This document shows positions 23,791 through 38,473 of a DNA stretch of 64,000 nt, in pieces. The position numbers and the translations under genes were made by a program. The DNA comes from Mallotus nudiflorus (taxonomy: Eukaryota > Streptophyta > Magnoliopsida > Malpighiales > Euphorbiaceae), in assembly GCA_947683625.1 (NCBI GenBank), contig CANTUR010000794.1, forward strand, positions 186,001-250,000, given 5' to 3'. The notes beneath the pieces are model-generated. The model was not told the DNA's origin and ran no database searches. It saw nothing but the letters and a program-made list of their open reading frames with translations. How positions within the stretch are numbered: position 1 is the first letter of the stretch; each line of letters opens with the position of its first letter.

Positions 23791-26064
23791 GTCTTCTCCC
23801 CTTACAAAAAATTCATCCTCAAATTTTAAATAAAAACAAATGAATTTAAGAATTTCATTGAGGAAAAGGTAAGGATAAGCTACCCGCATCTCAGCTTCGG
23901 TCTCCCACGTGTGCTACTCCACGTTGTTGCTCCTCCACAAGACTTTGATCATCGAGATCTGCTTAGAATGCAACTGGCGAACTTAATGGTCAACAATCAC
24001 AACTAGTTCTTCCCCATACATCAGATCTTCATTCACTTCCACATTCCAAGGCTGTAAACGTGCAAAGGGTCTGAAATGTACTTCCTGAGCATTAAGACAT
24101 GAAACATTGGATGCACTGGAGACAAATTTAGAGGCAAAGCCAATTGATATGCAACCATGCTAACTCACCCCAATATCTTAACAGGTCCTATGTATCTTAG
24201 TGCCAACTTTACCTTCTTACCAAATCTTATAACGCCCTTCATCAGTGACATCTTCAAAAATACATAATCTCCAACCTGAAATTCCACATCCTTCACTTCA
24301 AATTTTTATAACTCTTTTTTCTTCTAGATGTTGTTTCTAATTTCTTTTTAATCAAAGCAACTTTCTTAGATGCTTCCTGGATGATTTTAGGTCCAGTCAA
24401 TTCATCCTAACACAAAGGGGACCTACACCTCCTTCCATACAAAGCTTTATATGGTGCCATCTCAATACTGCTATGGTAACTGTTATTATAAGCAAACTCT
24501 ACCAATGGCAAATGATCATCCCAACTACCTCTAATATCTATTACATACATTCTTATTATATCTTTAAGTATTTGGATCATTTTCTTAGATTGATCATCTG
24601 TATGAGGGTGAAAAGCAGTACTAAAATCAAGCATGGTACTCATTACTTCTTGTAACTTCTACCAAAATTGAGAGGTAAACACTAAACCTCTATCAGAAAT
24701 AATAGAGACAAGCATGCCATGAAGGAACATAATATTCTTAATGTATAACCTTGCCAATTAGCCACTAAAAAAGTAGCTTTAACTAATAGAAAGTGAGCTA
24801 ACTTAGTCAACTTATCCACTATCACCTAGATGGAATCGTATCCTTCCTTAGAATGAGGTACTCCTATCACAAAATCCATAGTGACTCTCTCCTATTTCTA
24901 CTAAAGAATTAAAAGAGTTTAAAGCTTCCCAAAAGGGTTCTGATGCTCTACTCTCACTTGTTGACGAGTTAAACACTTTGAAATAAATTCAACTACATCC
25001 TTCTTTATTCCATCCCACTAATACAAATCTTTTATGTTGTGGTACATCTTAGTAGCACTTGGGTGTACATTATAGGCTCTAAAATGAGCTTCTTCTAATA
25101 TCTCCTCTCTTAAGTTATCCACATCGGGAACACATAATCTCCCACTAATCCATAGCACACCTTCTTCATTGAGACTAAAATTAGTGAACTTCCCTTCATG
25201 AACTTTCCCCACAAGCTTAACCAAATTAGGATCTCGGTTCTAGGCTACTTTAATCTTATCCCTCAATATTGATCTAACTATGAGCTGAGCTAACAATCCT
25301 CCTGACTTGGTTATCTTCATCATTAACCCTTGGTCCACTAACTTGTGCATCTTTTGGATCAAAGGTCTCATTTCCACACTAATATGAGTAAGACTACCCT
25401 AGGACTTCCTACTCAAGGCATCTACTACCACATTAACCTTGCCTGAATGCTATAGGATATCACAGTCATAATCCTTCAAAAGTTCCAACCATCTTCTTTA
25501 CCTTAAGTTCATATCTCTCTGTTGAAAAATATACTTCAAGCTCTTGTGATAAGTGAAAATCTCATAAGTCATCCCATACAAACAATGTCTCTAAATCTTA
25601 AAAGTAAAAATCACTATAGCCATCTCTAGGTCATGAGTATAATAGTTTTGCTCGTGCTTCTTTAAGTGCTTAGAAGCATAAGCCACTACCCTTCCATTTT
25701 GCATTAACATACAACCTAGGCCAACTTTGGAAGCATCACAATACAGAGTGAACTTATCTACTCCATTAAGCAAAGTCAACACTAGAGCTGTAGTCAACTT
25801 CTCCTTCAATAGTTGGAAATTATTCTTACAAGCTTCTGACCATACGAACTTCACATTTTTTTGAGTTAGACAAGCTATAGGTGTTGAAATTCTCAAGAAA
25901 TCTTGAATAAATCTTCTATAGTACCTAGCCAAACCTAAGAAACTCTAAATTAGAGTAACTATGGTCAGTCTAGGCCACTCATACCCTACTTCAATCTTTT
26001 GTGAATTAACCTAAATGCCATATTTAAATACAACATGTCCAAGGAATGCTACACTCTCCAACTT
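23791..26064 (-). pseudogene. Chromovirus pol remnant (RT end, RNase H, integrase, chromodomain)
   Basis: In minus-strand order: the RT C-terminus near 26000-26064 (SVAFLGHVV); RT tail and RNase H at 25591-25932 (YYRRFIQDF, KFTLYCDASKVGLGCMLMQ, VVAYASKHLKKHEQNYYTHD); the integrase zinc-binding region at 25018-25224 (GRLCVPDVDNLREEILEEAH); the integrase core with TFHP-type block at 24407-24643 (FSTAFHPHTDDQSKK, LVEFAYNNSYHSSI); and a chromodomain at about 23875-24060 (MIKVLWRSNNVE, TWETEAEMRVAYPYLF). The RNase H wording and the terminal chromodomain fit the Tekay/Del clade. In the family the chromodomain can direct integration to marked chromatin. The first half of pol, protease and gag are absent because the right LTR is joined at 26064/26065. 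Confidence 0.9.
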
Positions 26065-27524
<1,460 letters not shown>

Positions 27525-30247
27525 TATCATGACCCAAATCGGGAGACATGACCGATGCTAGAGAATGGGAGTTCTTTCTAATTCAGAACTCGTAGCAAGC
27601 CTTAAAAATAAAACACTTGCAATAATAATATAAAAATATGCCATAATTAAAACTTTAAAGAATATAAAAACAAATCTTTAAATCATACATAATAAAAAAA
27701 TTCATATAATATTCTAATACAAATCTCAGACCAAAACAACACACTGCTAACAAAATAACACTACTACTATAGTTTCTAGAGTACAATAAGAGTTCAGATA
27801 TAAATTTTACATAATCTATCCGGGGCTGAAGAATACCAATATAAAGTACTACTTGGGAGGTCTGAAGAAGAAGAAGAAGATCCTTAAAAAAAAATATTGA
27901 GGGGAGTCAGACCTCATTGAGTGAATTATTATATATATATACATGCAACCTAAGGTTATATACAAGTCAAGCATCAATATAAATATAAATATAGATATAT
28001 ATAGACATTTCACATAGATGCTAAAATCTGCTTTTATTTATATGTTAAATGCATAAAAAGTTTGTTTACATGAAGAATCAAATAGAACCCAAAAATATAT
28101 GCAACCTCAATCATAAACTCACTAGACATACAGGCTTACTTAATTCCAAAGTAATTCTCTTATTCCAGTTTTGGACAGTAAACTGGCACCGAGACACTAA
28201 GTCAACTGAGCTCCCGCACTCTCACCATCAGTGTGATTGGCTCTGAGACACTAGGTCAACCAAGCTCCCGCAATCACACTACTCACTCACTATAACTCTT
28301 ATAAATCAAATAATCATTATTCACCTTAAATAATTTCTTAATATTGACCCTAAAGTCTAACGAACTAGTACGTACACAGTCCTAGTGTAGCCCATTGAGT
28401 AGCACATTCTATTGATATCCTTCCATAAATCACATAATTATTAAAAATAATTATAAGCATAATTCAAACATAATAGCATCCATTTATAAAGAAATATACC
28501 ATATATATACTAAACATATCCCAAACATATACTGGAAATATACCAATTGCATATTGAAAATATTCCAAATATATATGCTGAGTATATACTAAAAATATAC
28601 CGAATATATACTAAGCATATATAGCACATATATTTCACACATATCAAAAATATACTAAATCATTTAATGAAAGAATTCATGTTTAAATACATTCTGAAAA
28701 CATGAATGCTCATAATCATGCATCCTATATGCAATGCACATATAGAATAGTAATATATAGGTTTGTGCTCCTCTAAATAGACTTGACGGGCCTAGTCAGA
28801 TAGGCCTCGATCTTGACACAACTAGAAATATAAATAATAGCAACAATATCATAATCCAATACCTAATTTATATTTCTAGGAATTATAAAGGATGACTCGA
28901 TCTAAGACATGACTCGATCAAAATTTAAAAACTCAAGATCGACCCGCATCACATTTTACGAGAATTCTACCAAAAATTCGATAGAGTCTCCTCTATAAAA
29001 TGAAAATTTCTCTACTGAAAGTAGAGCCGATCCTACAAGCACACACTTCTAAAATCATAAATGCTCACCACATCGGGTTGGGTCCCCGAACTACATAATT
29101 CCTAACTAAGGATCACAATTCACAATAAAATCAATATTTAATAATAATATAATAAAAATCATCAAAATCCATAAAAATCAATAATAAACTATAATATAAT
29201 ATATTTTGATAACAAAAACATTAAAGCTAATTATTTTCCAAATTAGTTAATAAAATCTCAATAATATATATAATATTAATAAAAATTCAATTTTTTGATT
29301 ATTAAAAAAAAGTAAAATTCACAATTAATTATTTAAATAGTTCAAATATATAATAAAAATAGTTAAAAATTCATTTAATCACAAAGATGGTAAATGAATT
29401 TATTATTTGAATATATTTTAAGAATTATTATTAATTAGTTAAAAATAGTTAATAATTTGTAAAAATTATTTTAATACTATTTATTATTCCAAAATTATTC
29501 AAAACATACTAATTAACAATAATTTCCATTAAAACACAAAATTCACTAATTTATATTAATTTTTCAAAAATTAATTTTTTACATAAACTTTTGAAAATTC
29601 ATAGTAATTAATCGAAACACAATTTCCATAAACTTCCTTCACAAACTATATTTCAAATAATTCAAAAAATTTATTAAAAATAAAAGATTTACCGGCAAGG
29701 GTCATCGGAACAGTGACTCGCCAGAAAATTCAAACCCAAAAATCAAATAATTTAAAAAAAATTAACAAATATTGTATTTGAAATGCTCAAGCTACACTCT
29801 ACAATATTTCTAAAGATATTTAGCCTAAAACACAAGAAATCAAGCTTAAAAAAATCAAAAACAAAAAATTGACCTAAACAAAAAATTAAGATAACTCAAA
29901 AATGGAAGGATTTAAGCTCAAACCGAGCTTGGAATAGACTTGCCCGGAGCTAAAGGATTCCAAAGAGTTCAAAAACATGAGCTTTGTCCACCGAAATCAA
30001 CACCGGTGACCATGGAAGCTCCGGTTGCTGCTGTTGTTGTTCTGCGTGCTCTGGCATCGATCAACCGCTCTGCTAGTGGTAGTAGGAAGGAGAGGAAGAG
30101 GGGAGGTGATGGTGGTAGTTAATGGCTATAGCGAGTTAGGTGGCAGTCTGAAACTCGGGGGAAGAATAGGGGAAAATGAGAAAGAAAGAAAGAAAGAAGA
30201 AAAGGAGAAAGAAGGAATTTCCTAAAAATTTTGATACTAAATTCTTA

Positions 30248-30287
<40 letters not shown>

Positions 30288-30314
30288 TAAACTTAATCTT
30301 AACATATATGTATA

Positions 30315-30365
<51 letters not shown>

Positions 30366-30540
30366 CACTACATAACACATGCATAATTAATAAAATAATA
30401 ACAATAACAATAGTTATGATACTAATAAAAATGATAATAATAATAAAAAATAATAATAATAATAATAATAACAACAACAACAACAATACTAACACATGCA
30501 TATTATAATAACCCTAATAATAATAACAATAATAGTAATG

Positions 30541-30572
<32 letters not shown>

Positions 30573-30750
30573 GATGATGATGATGATAATCATAATAATA
30601 ATAATAACTTCCAAAATAATGTCCTTTACATAAAAAATATTTAAAAGAAAATAAGTAAATAATATTCACTAATAATTATAATATAGAAATATTAAAATAT
30701 TATTAATGCTGCATATATCAAAATAATTTTATATAATTTAAAATATCAGG
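27525..30750 (-). repeat. LTR B of inner Tekay element
   Basis: It starts tatcatgaccc and ends caggtcattata, beside a PPT-like run (aagggggaaga on the minus strand). It includes a GC-richer block at 29930-30230 and a microsatellite cluster at 30245-30600. The plus-strand ORFs over that block are LTR by-products. Confidence 0.8.
30245..30605. repeat. Microsatellite cluster: (ATT)n, (TA)n, (AAT/AAC)n, (GAT)n
   Basis: Successive simple repeats: ATT at 30247-30288, TA around 30325-30362, AAT then AAC around 30436-30485, and a GAT-type run at 30536-30590. They lie just upstream (minus sense) of the LTR's GC-richer leader block. Low-complexity ORFs on both strands here are not genes. Confidence 0.9.
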
Positions 30751-32352
30751 TCATTATAATCTTCCCCCTTACAAAAATTCGTCCTCAAATTTTAAATAAA
30801 AGAACAAACAATGAGAATTCATCAAGGAAAGAGGTAAGGGTAGGCCACCCGCATCTCGACTTCAGTCTCCCACGTGAGCTCCTCCACATTGTTGCTCCAC
30901 CACAACACCTTGACCATCGGAATCTGCTTCGAATGCAACTAATGAACTTGATAATTCATAATTACAATTGGCTCCTCCTCATACACCAGGTCTTCATTCA
31001 CTTCTACACTCTTTGGCTACAACACACATGAAGGATCTGAAATATACTTCCTCAGCATCGAGATATGGAACACTGGATGCATTTGAGACATATTCATAGG
31101 CAAAGCCAACCATTATGCAACCATGCCCACTCTCTTCAGAGTCTCGAATGGTGCAATATACGTTAGTGCTAATTTCCCCCTCTTGTCAAACCTCATCACA
31201 CCTTTTATTGGAGACACCTTTAGAAACATATAGTCTCCAACCTGAAACTCCATATCTCTGCACCTTAGATCCACATAGCTTTTCTGTCTGCTAGCTGTGG
31301 TCTCTAATCTCCTTCTAATCACAGTAACCTTCTTTGCTACATCCTGAACCATCTCAAATCCAGTTAACGCTCTCTCTTTAATCTCATCCCAACACAGAGG
31401 GAATATACACTTCCTTCCATACTGAGCTTTATACGGTGCCATCTTAATACTACTATGGTAGCTGTTATTATATGAAAACTCTACTAGCAGTAAATGATAA
31501 TCCCAGCTATCTCCAAGATCCAATACACTCATCTTTAATATATCCTTAAGTTTCTGGATTGTCCTCTTAGATTGACCATCTGTTTGAGGGTGAAAAGTAG
31601 TACTGAAATCAAGACTGGTGCTCATTGCTTCCTGTAACTTCTGCCAAAATCAAGAGGTCAACATTGAACCTCTATCAGATATAATGGACATAGGTACTCT
31701 ATAAAGGCACACAATATGCTTAACATATAGCTTCAATAACTTAGCTGATTTAGTTAACCTGTCTATAATCACCTAGATGGAATTGTATCCATCCTTGGAA
31801 TGAGGTTACCCTACCACAAAATCCATAGCAACTCGCTCCCATTTCCACTTGGGAAATGGAAGAGGTTGAAACTTTCCAGAAGGCTTTTGATGATTAGCTT
31901 TCACCTGCTGACAAGTCAAGCACTTAGAAACATAATCAGCTACATCCTTCTTTAATCCACCCCACTAGTACAAATTTCTAATGTTATGGTACATTTTAGT
32001 AACACCTAGATGTACGCTGTAAGCTATATAATGCGCTTCTTTAAAAATCTCCTCTCTAAAATTATCCACATCAGGCATGTATGATCTACCACTGATCCAA
32101 AAAACACCTTCATAATTCAATGTAAAATCAGTGAACTTCCCTGCACAAACATTCTCCTCAAGCTCTACTAGAATTGGATCTCAGCCCTGAGCTGCCTTAA
32201 TCCTATCTCTCAACACTAATCTGACTCTGAATTGAGCTAGCAATCCTCCCGGTCTGCTAATCTTCATCATCAAACCTTGATCCACTAACTTATGCAACTC
32301 TTAGATCAAAGGTCTCCTCTCCATATTAATGTAAGCAAGACTACTCGATGAC
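30751..32352 (-). pseudogene. Inner Tekay pol fragment: integrase and chromodomain
   Basis: One uninterrupted minus-strand frame (31113-31625, 170 residues) covers the integrase end and linker: FSTTFHPQTDGQSKRTIQKL, LVEFSYNNSYHSSIKMAPYK, VGDYMFLKVSPIKGVMRFDK. The chromodomain follows at about 30840-31010 (QIPMVKVLW, TWETEVEMRVAYPYLF). Upstream, at 31640-32352, the integrase zinc-binding and core parts are broken by stops. It breaks off at 32352 (ctactcgatgac) and continues as LTR sequence. It is the longest intact stretch of coding frame in the window outside the Tat elements. Confidence 0.88.
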
Positions 32353-32478
32353 TAGGTGGCACATTCTGCAACTATCCTCTAAAATAATATTTTATAAATA
32401 AAATAATAAAATAATATATTACATATGAACAAATTCCAGTTATACAAATAAATATTCAGCTTTATATATATGGAAAAT

Positions 32479-32529
<51 letters not shown>

Positions 32530-33019
32530 ACAATTAATATTTAATGCAACATGGCATAATAAAATTTATATTTTATTAAAAATATGGATGCCAATAATTT
32601 TTCTACATGTAGTGCATACATATAATAATAACTCACAAGTATATATATATATATATATAATAACAATTAATATTTAATGCAACATGGCATAATAAAATTT
32701 ATATTTTATTAAAAATATGGATGCCAATAATTTTTCTACATGTAGTGCATATATATAATAATAACTCACAAGTGTGCACTCCTCTAAAATGACTCGACTG
32801 GCCTAGTTGTGTAGGCCTCGACTTCGGTGCAACTATAGAAAAATAATAATAATAATAATAATACTAGCATTAAATTCCTAATTGTATACATATAAAGTTT
32901 CTAAAGAACAACTCGATCTAGGACACAACTCAACTAAAACTCAAAACTTATGACTGATTTGATATCAAATTTTATGAGAAATCTACTAAAAATTCGACAT
33001 AGTCTCCTTTGTAAAACGG
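32353..33019 (-). repeat. Misplaced fragment of outer Tekay LTR with internal tandem duplication
   Basis: It matches 26938-27524 (taggtggcacattct onward). Within it, roughly 32522-32640 is repeated at roughly 32655-32773 with one base difference, joined by TA repeats. It ends in gtaaaacgg, the same junction at which LTR B begins after 27524. Confidence 0.8.
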
Positions 33020-35671
33020 TGTCACGACCCAAACCAGGAGTCATGACTAGCACTAAGGAACGAGAATTTTTTTTAATCTGAAACTCATAGCAAGCCTTAA
33101 AAATAAAACACTTACAATAATAATATAAAAATATGTCAAAATTAAGACTTTAAAGAATATAAAAACAAATCTTTATATCATACATAATAAAAATATTCAT
33201 ACAATATTCTGATACAAATCTCAAATGAAAACAACACACTTCTAACACAATAACACTACTACAGTAGTTTCTAAAGTACAACAAGAGTTCAGATATAAAG
33301 TTTACATAATCTAGCTGGGGTTGAAGAAAATCGGCATAAAGTACTACTAGGGAGGTATGAAGAAGAAGAAGATCTTGTAAAAAAATATTGAGGGGAGTCA
33401 AACCTTACTGAGTGAATTATTATAATATATATACATGCAACCTAAGGTCATATACAGTCAAGCATCAATATAAATATAAATATATACAGGCATTTCACAC
33501 ATGCTAAAATTCGCTTATATATATATATTATGCAGAAAACGTTTATTTATGTGAATGATTAAATACAACCCAAAAATATCTGCAACCTTAATCATAAACT
33601 CACTAGCCATACATGCTTACTTAATTCCAAAGTAATTCTCTTATTCCATTTTTGGATAGTAGACTGGCCCTGAGACACTAAGCCAACTGACCTCCCGCAA
33701 TCTCACAGTCAGTGTAATTGGCCCCAAGATACTAGGTCAACCGAGCTCCTGCAATCACACTACTCATTGTAATTCTCATAAATCAAATAATCACAGTTCA
33801 CCTCAAATGATTTCTTAATATTAACCTTAAAGTCTAACGAAGTGGTATGTACACCATGCTAGTGCAACCCACTAGGTAACATTCTATTGATATCCTTCAA
33901 TAAATTGCATAATTATTAAAAATAATTACATGCATAATTCAAACATAATAGCATCCATTTATAAAGAAATATACCATATATATACTGAATATATCCCAAA
34001 CATATACTAGAAATATACCAATTGTATACTAAAAATATGCCAAATATGTATGCTGAGTATATATTAAAAATATATCGAATATATACTAAAATATACTAAG
34101 CATATATCGCACATTCACATATACCAAAAATATACTAAATCATTTAATGAAATAATTCATGTTTGAATACATTATGAAAACATGAATGCTCATAATCATG
34201 CATCTTATATGCAATGCATATATAGAATAATAACTCACACATTTGCGTTCCTCTAGATAGACTCGATGGGCTTGATCCGATAGGTCTCCATCTCGGTGCA
34301 ACTAGAAAAATAAATAATAGCAACAATATCATAATCGAATACCTAATTTTTATTTCTAGGAATTCTAAAGGACAACTCGATCAAAATTCAAAAACTCAAC
34401 ATCATACCGATGTCACGTTTTATGAGAATTATCAAAAATTTGGCAAAGTCTCCTCTGTAAAATGGACATTTCTCTATTGAAAGTAGAGCCGATCTTGCAA
34501 GCAAACACACTTTTAAAATCACAAATGCTCACCACTTGGGTTAGGACCCCGAACTACACAATTCCTAATGGATCACAATTCACAATAAAATCAATATTTA
34601 ATAATAATATAACAAAAATCATTAAAATCCATAAACATCAATAATAAACCACAATATAATATATTTTAATAACAAAAACATTAAAGCTAATTATTTTCCA
34701 AATTACTTAATAAAATCTCAATAATATACATAATATTAATAAAAATTCAATTTTTTGATTATTCAAAATAAAACAGTAAAATTCACAGTTAATTATTTAA
34801 ATAGTTCAAATATATAATAAAAATAGTTAAAAGTTCATTTAATCAGAAAGATAGTAAATAAATTTATTATTTGAATATATTTTCAAAAATTATTATTAAT
34901 TAGCTAAAAATAGTAAATACTTCATAAAAATTATTTTAATACTATTTATTATTCTAAAATTATTCAAAACATACTAATTAACAATAATTTCCATTAAAAC
35001 ACAAAATTCACTAGTTTATATTATTTTTTCCAAAAATCAATTTTTTACATAAACCTTCAAAAATTCATAGTAATTAATCAGAACATAATTACATAAGCTT
35101 CCTTCACAATCTCTATTTCAAATAATTCAAATAGTTTATTAAAAATAAAAAGATTTTTCAACGAGGGTCAACGGAACAGTGACTCGCAGGAAAATTTAAA
35201 CTCAAAAATCAAATAATTCAAAAAAATCAACAAAAATTATATTTGCAAAGCTCAAGCTACACTCTACAACATTTCTAAAGACACTTACCCTAAAACACAA
35301 GAAATCAAGGTTAAAAAAATCAAAAACTAAAAATTGACCCAAACAAAAATTCAAGATAACTCACAAATGGAAGGATTTAATCTCAAACCGAGCTTGGAAT
35401 AGACTTGCCTAGAGCTAGAGATTCTGAAGAGTCTAGAAATGTGAGCTTTGGCCACCAGAATTAACAACGGCAACCATGGAAGCTTCAATTGTTGTTGCTG
35501 CCGTTCTACGTGCTTCAATGTCGATCAAGCGCTCTGCTAGTGGCAGGAGGAAGGAGAGGAAGAGGGGAGCTGACGCTGGTAGTTCATTTAATCACAGGAA
35601 GAACAGGGGAAAACTGGAAAGAAAAAAGAAAGGGAGAAAGAAGGAATTTCCTGAAAAATTTGATATCGAGT

Positions 35672-35749
<78 letters not shown>

Positions 35750-35962
35750 CCCTAATAATAATAATAATAACAACAACAACAACAATAATAATAATACTAA
35801 CAATACTAACCTCTAAAATAATGTCCTTTACGTAAAACAAATATTTACAACTAAATAAGTAAATATTATTCACTAATAATTATAATATAGAAAAATTAAA
35901 ATATTATTAGCACTGCATTTTTAAAAATAATTTTCTACAATTTAAAATATCGAGTCATTACA
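33020..35962 (-). repeat. LTR A, precise solo-like LTR with target duplication
   Basis: It starts tgtcacgaccc and ends gagtcattaca, 2,943 bp, flanked by identical pentamers aacgg at 33015-33019 and 35963-35967. It contains a (TA)n tract at about 35683-35748. Its plus-strand ORFs at 35476-35835 are microsatellite and leader artefacts. Confidence 0.85.
35683..35795. repeat. (TA)n then AAT/AAC simple repeats in LTR A
   Basis: A pure TA run to about 35748 is followed by AAT and AAC units. It occupies the same LTR position as the (TA)n at 11909-11963 in the solo LTR. Confidence 0.95.
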
Positions 35963-35967
35963 AACGG

Positions 35968-37223
35968 ACATCTCTCTACAAAAGTAGAGTTGATCTTGCA
36001 TGCAAATACACTTTAAGATATCCACAAAATTTAACTTCTCAGGTGTGACACTCGAACTACAATTATTGCCCAACCAAGAATCAACACAATCCACTAATAG
36101 TAAAATAATATAAATCCCAATAAGTCACCAAAAATCATAAAAATTCATTTAAATATCACAAATCAATTTGTTTACATAATGAAAGTATAAAAGATATTTA
36201 TTTCCAAAATAAATAATAAATTACTAATTTGTAATTAAATTATATTAATAAAATCCATTCTTCTAATTTTTCAATTAAATAGCATTAATTATAATTAATT
36301 ATTTAAATTCCTAAAATATATAATAAAAATAACCAAAAGCTTATTTACACTTTAAAATAATAACTAAAATCATTATTCATATATTTTCCTGGAAATTACT
36401 AATAATTAGCTAAAAATAGGAAATAAATTATAAAAATTATTTTAATGCTATTTATTACTCAAATACTGTCTAAAACATAATAATTAATAATAATTTCAAC
36501 TAAAATATAAAAATGACTAATTTATACTAATTTTTCCAAAAATTTATTTTTCATATAAACATTCAAAAATTTATAATAAAAATTCTATACTTAATTTCAA
36601 TAAACTTTCTTCACAAAACTTGTTCAAAATAATCAGTATAATTTATTAAAAATATAACATTCTTGAGCTCGGAACAGTACCAAAACAATAACTCCGAGCC
36701 CGGAATAGTGCCATTTTAAAAATAATTTTCAAAGTTAAATCTAAACATATATTTGGAAGGCTCATAACCTCTACAACACTAATCTAAGATCAATTTAACA
36801 TAAATCAATGTAATTTAAATTCAATTTCATAGAATACACATAATTAGCCTAAGCACAAATTCATAAATTCGAGAGACTTATCAAAGTTAAAACCCAAAAT
36901 TGATTCAGGGCTTAAGAAGCCGAAAGGATAAGCTTCCATTTGAGATTGGCGTTAACTCCCATCATTGCTGGAAACGTCTCCGATGAGTTCTTTAGTCAAA
37001 CGGCAACCAAAAAGAAAAGAGAAAATGGAAGAGATGGTGGCATGCCAGGGAGGGGAAGGAGCTGTTGGTTGATGGCGACGACATCAGGTAGCGATTAGTG
37101 GTGGTGAGGTGGCTGAGCAGGTGGTGGTGGTGGGTGGTGTCAAGAAGTGTAGAGGAAGAGAAGAGAAAAGAAAAGGAAGAAAGGAAGAAAGAGGGAAGGA
37201 AAGAGAAGGGAAAAAAATGCTTT

Positions 37224-37267
<44 letters not shown>

Positions 37268-37509
37268 TTTAAATTAAATATTAATATTCTAATATGTTAA
37301 AAATCTAAATATCCCAAAATTAATTATACACTAATAAATAATCAATAGTTTATCTAAATAATGATATTAATAATATTAAAATAATATTCAACACCAAAAT
37401 TCAAATTTCATTTTACTAATAATCAAATATCATATTTTAATAAAATAATTATTAATACAGTAAATTCCAAAAATTTAATTTTATAATTTACAAAAATTCA
37501 GGTTATAAA
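35968..37509 (-). repeat. Right LTR of outer Tekay element, remaining part
   Basis: It resumes with acatctctctac after the aacgg target copy and ends caggttataa, matching the end of the left outer LTR (about 23787). It contains (AAT)n at 37229-37264. The gene-like plus-strand ORF at 37109-37300 is the LTR leader plus microsatellite. Confidence 0.75.
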
Positions 37510-37790
37510 TGTGTGATTTCAATTGTACTTTAGGCTTAGTAATGGGTAATCGAAATGCATGTTCTTTTTAATTGGTTGTGTCTACACGTGCGTGCACGCA
37601 CTGGATAATCAACCATGGGTGACCAAGTCTTGAAAGTTAAAATTTTGTATTCTACTGTGTTTTACATATTAAAATGGAAGGCTAAAATCTATAAGAAATT
37701 ATTCCTGTCACAATTCCAAGTTTAAGGTCTATAATGTCTATTCATATAGTTAAATGATTAACATGTTAAGAAATTCCCCTTTTCTTTTAG
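37510..37790 (+). other. Host intron remainder upstream of WD40 exon
   Basis: Unique, T-rich toward its end, finishing in a polypyrimidine tract (ccccttttcttttag) that forms a good splice acceptor. Confidence 0.5.
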
Positions 37791-38382
37791 GTTTGGCATG
37801 CTTATGATCATACAAATATTCACCATGTGTGGACAATAGCTTCTCATAAGGTTGGAATCACCAATCTTGTGTTGGATTATTTTAATGATAATGAAATGTT
37901 GATTTTATCCTCAAAAGATGGCATTATAAAAGTAAGTATTTTTATTATTTTTATCTAGTGTATTTTACCATTTGAATTTTTTGAATTTTTTTTTTAGGTA
38001 TTCCAATTTGAAAATAATGGAATTTAAATTGACAATAGGATGATAGGAGCAGGGGATTTAGTAAGAATTAATTATATTATATGCAATGAAGAATTAATCA
38101 ATTTTGGCTAGATAATTAATTTTATGATATAGTTGATATAAATTTTGTGGTAAGTCTATTTAAGTCACTCTGGAAGCGTATTATCTAATTCTAAATTTAT
38201 TTTATTAGTTATTTAGTGGTGGTTTGCTATGGGTAGCGATGGCTGAGGATCCAATTGAAGTTATAGTCCCTTACAAAGATGGATTTTTAACTGGCAATCA
38301 AATTGGTGCCTTAAAGTGTTGGTTCCCCGGTGTCGGTGCCTCTGCCTCATCATCTTCTACTGCTGCCAACCTACTCATTTGA
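37791..38382 (+). pseudogene. WD40 gene, 3' exons
   Basis: Exon 37791-37931 (47 codons) starts VWHAYDHTNIHHVWTIASHK and ends SSKDGIIK at a canonical donor (gtaagt). Exon 37998-38027 follows a tttttttag acceptor and reads VFQFENNGI then a TAA stop. A further in-frame WD-like piece at 38209-38382 follows a ttattag acceptor (DGFLTGNQIGALKCWFPG, serine-rich tail, TGA). The gap between the last two is where a further propeller blade would be expected, so a blade seems lost or the last piece is reached by alternative splicing. The Tat element begins 91 bp after the final stop. Confidence 0.55.
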
Positions 38383-38473
38383 AGTTAGTGATCTTATATG
38401 GAGTAATTAGAATTGATGTTTTCGCTTTTAAAATTAGAGATTTGACATTGTTTATTTAAAACTAGGGATTTTA

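Larger units (their letters stand above)
27525..35962 (-). mobile_element. Inner Tekay element nested in the outer right LTR, rearranged
   Basis: LTR B (27525-30750), a pol fragment (30751-32352) and LTR A (33020-35962) are in minus orientation. The outer flanks aatgg (27520-27524) and aacgg (35963-35967) would be its target duplication with one difference. Between pol and LTR A lies 32353-33019, a copy of the OUTER LTR (equivalent to about 26938-27524) that itself ends in aacgg. Thus gag, protease and RT have been replaced by flanking DNA. This mosaic is best explained by unequal recombination between a full-length and a solo-LTR version of the insertion. Confidence 0.65.

Noticed and set aside
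30176..30508. Overlapping ORFs on both strands with poly-Tyr, poly-Asn, poly-Leu and alternating Ile-Tyr
   Set aside because: Simple-repeat translations within Tekay LTR B.
35476..35873. Set of ORFs with long Tyr-Ile runs
   Set aside because: A (TA)n tract in LTR A read in several frames; the non-repetitive part is LTR leader shared with 29940-30225.
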